Below, one piece after another: positions 16,448 through 24,129 of a DNA stretch of 26,065 nucleotides. A program made the translations under genes and the position numbers. The DNA comes from Candidatus Odinarchaeota archaeon. Its GTDB lineage: Archaea > Asgardarchaeota > Baldrarchaeia > Baldrarchaeales > DXJG01. The notes below the pieces were generated by a model, which was given only the letters and a program-made list of their open reading frames with translations, searched no databases and had not been told where the DNA came from. Position 1 is the first letter of the stretch; every line of letters begins with the position of its first letter. The stretch spans positions 1 to 26,065 of the forward strand of contig JAGGSW010000075.1 in assembly GCA_021158895.1 (NCBI GenBank). The letters run 5' to 3'.

Positions 16448-19210
16448 TTGATCACTAAATCTAAATTAAAGAATTTACTGACCGAAGAGAAGTATAAAGT
16501 AAATCTATTTAAGGAAGCAGGTTTTGTTAGAAAGCAGTGTGTAAAGTGTGGAGGTTTTTTCTGGACTTTAGATCCAGATAGAACCACATGTGGTGACCCT
16601 GTTTGTGAAAACGGTTACAAGTTCATTGGTGAGCAAAAAGGTAACTGGAATTATCATGAAACTATTGAACATTGGTGTAGCTTCTTTGAAAACCATGGAC
16701 ATAAAAGAATTAGAGAATATCCAGTTGTTGCACGTTGGAGAGATGATATAACATTTACCATAGCTTCAATTGCAGACTTTCAACCATGGGTGGTAAGTGG
16801 GGTTGTAGATCCACCAGCAAATCCGCTTGTTGTTCCGCAGCCCTGTTTAAGATTTGGAGGTAAAGGTTTTAATGACGTAGATAACGTTGGGAGAACCGGG
16901 AGGCATTTTTCTCTCTTTGTAATGGGAGGACAACACGCTTTTAATTCAGATAAATGGAAAGGTTATTGGATGGATCGCTGTATAGAATTAAACTTCAAAT
17001 TTTTGACTGAAGAACTTAGAATACCTCAAGAAGAGATAACATACCGCGAAGACGTTTGGATTGGTGGAGGAAACTTTGGACCTTGCTTAGAAGCTTTTGC
17101 AAAAGGTCTTGAAATCGTTAATAACGTTTTCATGCAATATGAAGTGCTTCCTGACGGAAGTTACCGAGAAATGAAGATTAAGGTAATAGATGTTGGTTGG
17201 GGAATAGAGAGGATCTGCTGGTTTAGTCAAGGCACACCTACCGCTTACGAGGCGACTTTTGGTCCAGTTCTCAAGTGGTTAAAATCTCAAGTTGGTCTGA
17301 AAGTGGATGAAAAATTGTTAAAAGAATACGTAATTTACATGGGAATGTTGGATGTTAGTGAAATGGGAAATATAGATGCTATTAGACGGAAAATCGCTGA
17401 ACAAATTGGAATAAATTATGAAGAATTAAAGAGGGAATTAGAGCCGTTGGAAGCCCTTTATGCAATAGCGGACCATACGCGTGCCTTAATTTTCGCTATA
17501 GCTGATGGCGCATTACCATCTAATGTGGGAGGCGGTTACAATTTACGTACAATTTTGAGGAGAGCGTTAAGTTTAAATGATCTTTATGGTTTTGAGATAG
17601 ATTTCCTGGAGCTTTTTTATAGGCACATTGATTATTTGAAGAAGACATATGAAAGAGTTTTAGAGGCAAAAGAAATAATAGATGACATATTCCAGATAGA
17701 GAAACAAAGATATTATGAAACATTGAAGCGAGGAGAAAACTACGTTAAGAGGCTTCTACTTAAGAAGAAAAAGTTAGAAAAGGATGATTTTGTAGAACTT
17801 TACGAATCAAAGGGCATACAGCCAGAAACTGTGCAGGAAATCGGTAGGAAACTTGGCGTACAAATAGATGTACCATCGGACTTTTATGTAACCATTGGAG
17901 AGAAAAGAGAAAAAAGAGAAAAAACACGAAAGCAGATAGAAGAAGAATTGAAACAACATGTTGAATCACTTCCTCCAACAGAAGAATTATATTATGAAGA
18001 TCCTTATAAAACTATTTTTGAAGCCAGAGTTTTGAAAATTCTTCAAAATAAATATGTAATATTAGATAAAACGTGCTTTTACCCAGTGGGCGGGGGACAA
18101 CTCCATGATACTGGAGAAATAAACGGCCACAAGGTTATAAGTGTGCAAAAAGTTAACCACGTGATCGTGCATGAAATAGGAGGAAAAGTTACATTAAAGG
18201 AAGGGCAACACATTAAAGGGAGAATAGATTTAGAACGTAGATTGGCTCTCATGCGTCACCATACCGCAACTCACATAATTAATGAAGCAGCTAGACGTGT
18301 GCTAGGTAAGCATGTATGGCAAGCTGGAGCGGAAAAAAGACCAGACAGGGCGAGATTAGATATAACTCACTATAGACTTCCGTCAAAAGATGATGTCAGA
18401 AAAATAGAGTTGCTGGCAAATAAGATAGTTATGGAGAATCGACCAGTACACATTTTTTGGATGCCTAGAAATGAAGCGGAACAGAAATATGGATTTAGAA
18501 TATACCAGGGAGGAGTGGTCCCGGGAAGAAACATTAGGATAGTTGAAATAAAGGATTGGGATGTTGAGGCTTGTGGCGGGCTCCACTGCGAGAACACTGG
18601 GAAAGTGGGCCCTATAAAGATAATTAAAGTGGAAAGAATTCAGGATGGTGTAGTTAGGATAGAATTTTGCGCAGGATTAGCGGCTATTCATCAAATACAG
18701 CAACAAGAGGAATTGCTTGAAAAAGCAGCTGCTGTATTTCGAGTCCCACTGGTACAAGTACCTAAAACAGCTGAAAGATTTTTTAAAGAATGGAAAGAAT
18801 TAAACAAGGAAATAGAAAAGCTAAGAACTCAGTTATCCTCAATGACCGCTGAGAAAATATTAAAGGATACAAAAACAGTCAAAGGATACAAAATTACAGT
18901 TAAGAGATTAAACTTAAATGAAAAGGAACTAATTTCGATCGTTGAAAAAATACTTGAAAAAGAAGAGAAAGCAATAGTAGTGTTAGGTGGAGGAGTAGAC
19001 AGAGCTATAATTGTGGGAGGCGTAAAAGGCCCCTTTAAAACAGAGCTACTAAGCATAGTAAGAAACGGTTGTAAGGAACTTGGCGGCTCTGCCGGAGGGA
19101 GAGGAGAAATTATAATCGGCGGTGGCCCAAAAGTACAGCAATTGGATCAAGTACTTCAAAGAATCTCTCATCTAATAGCTGAAAAAGTAGGGCAACCTAT
19201 TTCTTCATAA
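16448..19210 (+). CDS. alaS: Alanyl-tRNA synthetase, archaeal type
   Basis: This 920-residue enzyme charges tRNA-Ala. It opens with the archaeal zinc-like stretch CVKCGGFF...CGDPVC, then the class II catalytic core (RYPVVARWR-like REYPVVARWRDD, GRTGRHFSLF, WIGGGNFGPCLEAF). The editing domain has the HxxxH site MRHHTATH and CGGLHC (ligand Cys and His) that hydrolyses mischarged Ser/Gly-tRNA. The C-terminal C-Ala domain is glycine-rich (LGGSAGGRGEIIIGGGPK). Length and order match archaeal AlaRS. The start is TTG 16448 with GGTGTG at 16438-16443, 4 bases away; the same arrangement precedes pyrG and xpf. Confidence 0.97.
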   Translation: MITKSKLKNLLTEEKYKVNLFKEAGFVRKQCVKCGGFFWTLDPDRTTCGDPVCENGYKFIGEQKGNWNYHETIEHWCSFFENHGHKRIREYPVVARWRDDITFTIASIADFQPWVVSGVVDPPANPLVVPQPCLRFGGKGFNDVDNVGRTGRHFSLFVMGGQHAFNSDKWKGYWMDRCIELNFKFLTEELRIPQEEITYREDVWIGGGNFGPCLEAFAKGLEIVNNVFMQYEVLPDGSYREMKIKVIDVGWGIERICWFSQGTPTAYEATFGPVLKWLKSQVGLKVDEKLLKEYVIYMGMLDVSEMGNIDAIRRKIAEQIGINYEELKRELEPLEALYAIADHTRALIFAIADGALPSNVGGGYNLRTILRRALSLNDLYGFEIDFLELFYRHIDYLKKTYERVLEAKEIIDDIFQIEKQRYYETLKRGENYVKRLLLKKKKLEKDDFVELYESKGIQPETVQEIGRKLGVQIDVPSDFYVTIGEKREKREKTRKQIEEELKQHVESLPPTEELYYEDPYKTIFEARVLKILQNKYVILDKTCFYPVGGGQLHDTGEINGHKVISVQKVNHVIVHEIGGKVTLKEGQHIKGRIDLERRLALMRHHTATHIINEAARRVLGKHVWQAGAEKRPDRARLDITHYRLPSKDDVRKIELLANKIVMENRPVHIFWMPRNEAEQKYGFRIYQGGVVPGRNIRIVEIKDWDVEACGGLHCENTGKVGPIKIIKVERIQDGVVRIEFCAGLAAIHQIQQQEELLEKAAAVFRVPLVQVPKTAERFFKEWKELNKEIEKLRTQLSSMTAEKILKDTKTVKGYKITVKRLNLNEKELISIVEKILEKEEKAIVVLGGGVDRAIIVGGVKGPFKTELLSIVRNGCKELGGSAGGRGEIIIGGGPKVQQLDQVLQRISHLIAEKVGQPISS

Positions 19211-19340
19211 TTTAGTTGTAACTTACTATAAGAATACTTTCAGTTAACTCTCTTTCCTTTTTATCTATCAGCTTAAAGGAAATATTACGCCTAGAAAAAC
19301 ACAAAAATATAAAATCCAAGGGGATTAGGGGGACTAAAGA

Positions 19341-19523
19341 ATGAGATATTTATTTAAACAAGTAAGGATACACAAAATGTTGGAAATCATTGATGAAATG
19401 TTATTGAGAGGATTTAAGAAAGAATATTTGACAGAATATCTTTTATTACGGTACGATCCCACGGAGTTAGCTGATGCATTAATTACACTAAGGAAAAATG
19501 TATTGGAAAGTTTTGCTGAGTAA
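19341..19523 (+). CDS. Small helical protein, 60 residues, unknown function
   Basis: The 60-residue ORF begins MRYLFKQVRIHK and is predicted to be mostly helical (LEIIDEMLLRGFKKEYLTEY, then DPTELADALITLRKNVLESF). It is supported by a strong GGGGGAC ribosome-binding site about 8 bases before ATG and by an A/T-rich AAATATAAAAT promoter-like element around 19304-19314. It lies between alaS and the convergent purA. I do not recognise a family; the chance of a spurious ORF is moderate. Confidence 0.55.
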   Translation: MRYLFKQVRIHKMLEIIDEMLLRGFKKEYLTEYLLLRYDPTELADALITLRKNVLESFAE

Positions 19524-19586
19524 TTATTCTCTGTTAATCCGTCAAAGACAAAGCTAAAATTATATCCTATGATGGTATCACTGTGT

Positions 19587-20606
19587 TTATTTTAATTTAA
19601 TTTCATCTCTTCGATCAATCATTGCATTTATCTCTGGTCCTGTTCCGATTAAAGTCACTGGAACTCCTGTTTCTTGTTCAATTTTTTCGATGAATTTTTT
19701 TGCTTCTGCTGGAAGTTCGTCATATTTCGTTATTCCACGAGTTTCTGGAAACACTATGTCAATTTTTGTTAATGCTATTTGTGTGGCTCCATTTAACATT
19801 ACGGCTCTTTTTGCTAATTTGAAGTTGAATGGAGCTGATCTTCTTTTCCTCCCAGTTACAGTTGCTATTTCTAACCATCCCCTTTTCTTTGCCTCTTCCT
19901 CTGGTAGTTCGCCTTCAAGTGGTCCAGATCCTACCCTTGTTACGTAGGCTTTGAAAACTACTATCACATCATCGACTTTCGTGGGACCTATTCCCACATC
20001 AGAGCAGGCAGCCGCTGCACATACATCTTTTGACGTTACAAACGGATAAGTACCGTGATAAAGGGATAGGTAGGTACCTTGAGTGCCCTCGATAAGAACA
20101 CCTTCTCCGCGGTCTAATGCTTCATTAATTTCTAATGGTACATCTGTTAGATACGGTTGTAACTCTGGTATATCTTTAGCAATTTTTAGTCTTCTTAAAG
20201 CTCTCTCGGCATTAGCAGGGCCACATCCGCTCCCAGTACTGCCAATTTTTCCGTGTAGATGTGAGGATCCTTTATCTTCCTCTATATGTTTCCTCTCAAT
20301 AACACCGCACTGGTAGTCTATGCCAACACGGTCTTTGCAGTTTGTTTCTTCAATTTCCTTGAAAAAAACTTCTGGGTTAACAAGTACGCCTGGGCCTATT
20401 AAGAGCCTTGCTTTTTCATAGGTAAATCCGCTGGGAATTTGTCTTAGCTTAAAAAGTTTATTATTGATAACTACAGTGTGACCCGCGTTTGTACCGACTC
20501 CAGCCCTAGCAATGACCGCTGGTTTATCTCTAAGAGCAAGATAGGATATAATTTTTCCTTTACCCTCGTCTCCGAAAAATCCACCAACGACCACTTCACA
20601 TGGCAT
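19587..20606 (-). CDS. purA: Adenylosuccinate synthetase, short archaeal form
   Basis: The enzyme condenses IMP with aspartate using GTP, the first committed step to AMP. The 339-residue length is the compact archaeal type (bacterial enzymes are about 430). GDEGKGK (12-18, catalytic Asp13) is the P-loop-like GTP site and NAGHT supplies the catalytic His43. Further signatures are GSTGSGCGPA, IEGTQG, and late TKID (base recognition). The start is ATG 20606 with GAGGGAT upstream. It converges on alaS and the 60-residue gene and diverges from the guide RNA region; pyrG, another nucleotide enzyme, lies beyond. Confidence 0.96.
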   Translation of the reverse strand: MPCEVVVGGFFGDEGKGKIISYLALRDKPAVIARAGVGTNAGHTVVINNKLFKLRQIPSGFTYEKARLLIGPGVLVNPEVFFKEIEETNCKDRVGIDYQCGVIERKHIEEDKGSSHLHGKIGSTGSGCGPANAERALRRLKIAKDIPELQPYLTDVPLEINEALDRGEGVLIEGTQGTYLSLYHGTYPFVTSKDVCAAAACSDVGIGPTKVDDVIVVFKAYVTRVGSGPLEGELPEEEAKKRGWLEIATVTGRKRRSAPFNFKLAKRAVMLNGATQIALTKIDIVFPETRGITKYDELPAEAKKFIEKIEQETGVPVTLIGTGPEINAMIDRRDEIKLK

Positions 20607-20782
20607 GCAAATCCCTCAGTTTGTGCTACCTTTTCTCTTATAAGCTTTTCCGTTTCATGCATATGTCAACAAGTACCGAACTGACAAATTTGAGAAGGTT
20701 AAAATTAAGTAAATTTAATCATCCTTAAGGCGATAATATCCAAGAAAAATAAACATTTACTAGATTTCAGGATAGTAGATAC

Positions 20783-20791
20783 CTTTTTATA
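20783..20791 (+). promoter_or_regulatory. TATA box for the + strand guide RNA
   Basis: CTTTTTATA is centred about 27 bases before 20814-20816, where the guide RNA would begin, which is standard archaeal TATA spacing. Confidence 0.55.
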
Positions 20792-20815
20792 CAGATTGAC
20801 ATAAGTTAATTGATC

Positions 20816-20873
20816 GGTCGATGATTGATGCTTCCGGCACTGATATGTGATGACAAGGCATTTGGATGAGGCC
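20816..20873 (+). ncRNA. Box C/D guide sRNA candidate 1 (dual guide)
   Basis: In order: GGTC stem (20816-20819); one base; box C ATGATTG (20821-20827); a 12-nt guide (20828-20839); box D' CTGA (20840-20843); 3-nt spacer; box C' GTGATGA (20847-20853), a perfect consensus; a second 12-nt guide (20854-20865); box D ATGA (20866-20869); and GGCC (20870-20873), which closes a 4-bp stem with GGTC. The K-turn geometry is right: stem, 3-nt bulge, tandem G.A. The altered C6 U pairs with the altered D1 A. A TATA box lies upstream and a T-rich stretch downstream. Its guides read as complements of CCAAATGCCTTG and TGCCGGAAGCAT, which resemble conserved 23S rRNA segments as I recall them. Confidence 0.75.
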
Positions 20874-20950
20874 TTTATTTTAGCTTTATTGTAAACTAAT
20901 GCAAATATACTTGCTTAATTTTTAAGACCTAAAAAGCGACAGAATTTAGG

Positions 20951-20977
20951 AAAATATTTGTGCAAAATATTTGGTGC
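20951..20977. repeat. Tandem duplication of AAAATATTTG(G)TGC
   Basis: AAAATATTTGTGC (20951-20963) is followed at once by AAAATATTTGGTGC (20964-20977), differing by one G. On the minus strand it gives T-rich sequence just after guide RNA 2 and may act in its 3' end formation. Confidence 0.6.
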
Positions 20978-21049
20978 GGTCATGCTGCCCATTTCTCATC
21001 CTTGCTAGTGAATCTACAGGCTCATGAGACCGTCGTTTAATCATACCGC
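20976..21049 (-). ncRNA. Box C/D guide sRNA candidate 2
   Basis: Reading the minus strand from 21049: GCGG stem, one base, box C ATGATTA (21044-21038), a 12-nt guide (21037-21026), D'-like ATGA (21025-21022), a 19-nt spacer (longer than usual), C'-like AGGATGA (21002-20996), a second 12-nt guide (20995-20984), box D ATGA (20983-20980), CCGC. GCGG/CCGC plus a flanking T-A pair close the stem. C6 is U and D1 is A, as in candidate 1. Guide 1 is complementary to GAGACCGTCGTT, of which AGACCGTCGT recalls a conserved 23S stretch. TAAGTATTTAACT (21083-21071) is centred 27 bases before the start. The long D'-C' gap is the weak point. Confidence 0.62.
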
Positions 21050-21070
21050 AATATTACACATCGTAGTTGA

Positions 21071-21083
21071 AGTTAAATACTTA
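21071..21083 (-). promoter_or_regulatory. TATA box for the minus-strand guide RNA
   Basis: Read on the minus strand as TAAGTATTTAACT, its centre is about 27 bases before 21049, the predicted RNA start. Confidence 0.45.
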
Positions 21084-21191
21084 TCGTAAAATAAAGTGAT
21101 GATCTTTTAGTTTCCAACAACATCTTAAAGTTCTTTATACTATCATTTATACATGTGTATTGGGTAGTTATTTTGTTGTGGGGTGTGAAAC

Positions 21192-22893
21192 TTGACAAAG
21201 TATATATTTGTAACAGGTGGAGTGATGTCTGGTATTGGTAAGGGAGTTACTACAGCTTCGATTGCTAAACTTTTTCAATTTAGAGGGTTCACTGTCGATG
21301 CTATAAAGATAGACCCTTAACACGGCTAGATTCGCCTAGCCGTGGGGGAATTTAAATGTTGATCCAGGTACTCTTAACCCAATAGAGCATGGAGAGGTTT
21401 TTGTAACTGAGGAAGTTTGGGAATTTACACCAGCGGATGGTTTTAAATTTAGAATATCTGAAATTGACCAGGATTTTGGAACATATGAGCGGTTTTTGGA
21501 TAAAAATATACATCCTTGTAATAATATTACTAGTGGCCAAGTTTATTTGTCAGTTATTCTTCGTGAAAGGGTTGGAAAATATCTTGGTAAGACTGTTCAA
21601 ATAATACCTCACATTACTGATGAAATAAAGAACAGAATTAGACGAGTTGCTATGAGAGAGAAACCAGACATATTGATTATTGAAGTGGGAGGGACTGTAG
21701 GTGACATAGAGGCTATGCCTTTTCTTGAAGCCATAAGACAGTTTCGATTGGAAGAACCTAAAGAAAATACTGCATTGGTTCACGTTACTCTTCTTCCCTT
21801 TCTCAAAACTGTTGGGGAGTTAAAGACTAAGCCTACGCAACACAGCGTTAAAGTTCTTCAAGGTATGGGTCTTCAGCCTGATGTTATTGTTGGCAGAGCT
21901 GAGATTCCCCTAAATCAGAAAATAAAGGAAAAAATTAGCTTATATTGCAACGTTCCTGTAGAAGCTGTAATTTCAAACCCCGATACTGATTGCGTATATG
22001 AGCTTCCACTTCTTTTTGAAGAGCAAGGCCTCGGGGATTATCTGTCTAAAATTTTAAATCTTCAGAAACGTTCTCCTTCGCTTCAAACTTGGAAACAGGT
22101 TGTATACAAATTTAAGAATTTTAATGACACTGTGAAAATAGCGATGCCTGGCAAATATACAGCTATTATTGATAGTTATATTTCGATAAACGAAGCTCTA
22201 AAACACGCAGGGGCGCACTTAGGAGTAAAAGTACTACTTGAATGGATCGAAACCGAAATGTTTGAGGAGGATCCAGATAAATTAAGTATACTGGATAGTT
22301 TTGATGGTATTCTTCTTACACCTGGTTTTGGTAAGAGAGGCGTAGAGGGTATGATTGCAGCTGCTGATTACGCCATACTTAAGGGGAAACCGTTTTTAGG
22401 AATATGTTTCGGTGCTCAACTTTTGTTCATAGCCTTTTGCAGAAGGATATTAGGGTTAAAGAATGCAAACAGTACGGAAATTGATCCAAATACGCCACAT
22501 CCTGTGGTTGATATGCTTCCGGAACAACGTAGGGTTGAAGCAAAGGGTGGAACCATGCGGTTAGGGGGGCATAGGATTTACATTAGGAGAGGAACAAAGC
22601 TTTTCGAGGCCTATGGAAAGGAAGTCGTTGTGGAGAGATTTAGACATAGATATCATATTATTAAGAAATATGCAGAGAAAGCTGAAAGTAAAAACTTAGT
22701 TGTTTCAGCGTATGATGAAACTGGCAATATCATAAATGCGATAGAACTTGCTAATGATTCTTGGATTGTGGGAGTTCAATTCCATCCGGAGTTCAAAAGT
22801 AGACCTAATAGACCGTCTCCCATATACGTTGCATTCATCAAGGAAGCCTTAAAACATAAGAGGAATAGGGAGGGAGCAAACACTAATGTTTGA
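21192..22893 (+). CDS. pyrG: CTP synthase interrupted by a 31-nt intron-like insert
   Basis: CTP synthase aminates UTP with glutamine-derived ammonia and ATP. Exon 1 (21192-21319) starts at TTG, 4 bases after GGTGTG, and has the synthetase P-loop SGIGKG (13-18), then stops at TAA (21318-21320) after KIDP. Exon 2 (21351-22893) resumes with LNVDPGTLNP and carries the rest of the synthetase domain and the class I glutamine amidotransferase domain (GICFGAQ with nucleophile Cys395; GVQFHPEF with His and Glu). Joining 21319 to 21351 gives TAT (Tyr43) and a full 556-residue product of normal length. The stop codon overlaps nurA, so both are likely on one transcript. Without removal of 21320-21350 only 42 residues would be made. 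Confidence 0.93.
21320..21350 (+). other. 31-nt bulge-helix-bulge intron in pyrG
   Basis: The RNA would fold as follows. CCCU (21314-21317, exon 1) pairs with GGGG (21345-21348, intron), giving 3 G-C and one U.G pair, the 4-bp central helix. UAA (21318-21320) and AAU (21349-21351) are the two opposed 3-nt bulges. CACGGCTAG (21321-21329) and CTAGCCGTG (21336-21344) make a perfect 9-bp intron helix with a 6-nt loop. Cleavage between bulge nucleotides 2 and 3 removes 21320-21350. The outer exon helix is weak (A-U, G.U), a relaxed form. The length, 31, is not a multiple of three, so the insert both shifts the frame and adds a stop. Confidence 0.88.
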
Positions 22894-24040
22894 TTTACAA
22901 AGACAAGTAAAAAATGTTGTAAAGAACCTCGTAAAAATCGAAGAAGGTAAAGAAACTTTTTGTAACATCCTCAGATCCATTAAAAGAAAAGCAGAAATTT
23001 CTTTTTTGCCTAAAATTGGCCGGATGGATCTATTAGAAAACAGATTCACATATTCGGTGGTTCCTACCAGTCTTAAAGGTCTTTGCATAGCTGGAGTTGA
23101 TGGCGGAGTTGTTAGTAGATCTTTACATTGTGCTGATATGATTATTACTAGGGCTGTAGCAGCTATTTTTAGATACGAATCTGAAAAGGGTCCTTATGTT
23201 GAATATTTCCCAGATAAGTTTCCAGAACCAAAAATAATAGTTAATATTACTCCGTTAAACAGAATTAATTCAGAAATAAATGCTAATTTAGAGAGACTTA
23301 AAGCTGAGTTGGAAGTAGCAATTAAGGCTCAAGATGAGTATACCATTGATGTAATTCTTCTTAATGGATCGCTTCTTCCGCAAGTTACAGATAAACCCTT
23401 TACCCCGAGTACATCGCTAACCAGAAAGTACGAAGAAATTCTAGATTTATATGTAAAGTTGTATGAAAAATCCATGGAGACAAATACTATTTTAGCTGGG
23501 GTGATCGAGGACAGTAGAAGTACAAGATTCATGCAAATTATAAATAGAATACTTCCACATATGATTTATAAATATCCTGAACTCAGGGATCTATTAAATT
23601 TTGATTATAGACAGGTACTAAGACTAATGAGAGATTCAGATTTTTTGTTCCGATTTTTGGACGTGGGCGAGAGAACTCTAACGTTTCAATATTCCGAAAA
23701 TCCGTACGAACACCCGATTCTAAAAGATTTAAAAGATAGAGGATGGAAGCAGCCAATTGCAGTTTTTTATCTTAAAACTGTGGAATTTGATATTCCGCTT
23801 CGAATAGAATATTTAACATCCAAATTCAACCCCATAACTTTAGCAAACAGGTTAGCTTCAATAATTTATCCTCTTTCAAGCTATCATCCTGAGTACGCAA
23901 CTCCTTCAGTCATAGTTGAAGCAGATGCAAGATCAAGGCTCCTTGAATCAGACCTTGAGATCGTTTATGACAGTTTAGTTCACGCTATGGGGATAACACC
24001 CTCATTACTCAGACTTAGGCGAGATAGAAGACCATTTTAA
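22886..24040 (+). CDS. nurA: NurA 5'-3' nuclease of the HerA-NurA DNA end-resection complex
   Basis: The 384-residue protein has NurA motifs: GVDGG (Asp72) for metal binding, EDSRSTR (Glu208, Asp209) in the central part, and a late YHPEYATPSVIVEADARSR segment with the remaining acidic residues. NurA is an RNase-H-like dimeric nuclease that resects DNA ends, driven by HerA, with Mre11-Rad50, before strand exchange. It overlaps the pyrG stop by 8 bases (ATG 22886), with GGGAGG upstream at 22869-22874, so it is translationally linked to pyrG. The herA gene follows 89 bases on with its own TATA-like element. No mre11 or rad50 is in the window. Confidence 0.93.
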   Translation: MFDLQRQVKNVVKNLVKIEEGKETFCNILRSIKRKAEISFLPKIGRMDLLENRFTYSVVPTSLKGLCIAGVDGGVVSRSLHCADMIITRAVAAIFRYESEKGPYVEYFPDKFPEPKIIVNITPLNRINSEINANLERLKAELEVAIKAQDEYTIDVILLNGSLLPQVTDKPFTPSTSLTRKYEEILDLYVKLYEKSMETNTILAGVIEDSRSTRFMQIINRILPHMIYKYPELRDLLNFDYRQVLRLMRDSDFLFRFLDVGERTLTFQYSENPYEHPILKDLKDRGWKQPIAVFYLKTVEFDIPLRIEYLTSKFNPITLANRLASIIYPLSSYHPEYATPSVIVEADARSRLLESDLEIVYDSLVHAMGITPSLLRLRRDRRPF

Positions 24041-24129
24041 CATCAGATTAGATACTGGTTTTAGCGCCACTTTATCCTAACCGACTTATCACATAAGAAA
24101 GAATTTTATAATGTTTCATTTTTAAAAGC

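Noticed and set aside
20976..21049. A tRNA gene in the stem-closed 74-nt segment
   Set aside because: There is no 7-bp acceptor stem and no T-loop (TTCRANY) in the correct position on either strand; the boxes fit a C/D guide RNA better.
21321..21344. The pyrG hairpin as a mobile-element remnant or transcription terminator
   Set aside because: No target-site duplication or T-tract follows it; the flanking 4-bp helix and opposed 3-nt bulges explain it better as an intron.
21192..22893. pyrG as a pseudogene from a simple insertion
   Set aside because: Everything else in the gene is intact and full length, CTP synthase is essential, and the 31-nt insert sits in a precise bulge-helix-bulge that restores the frame when removed.
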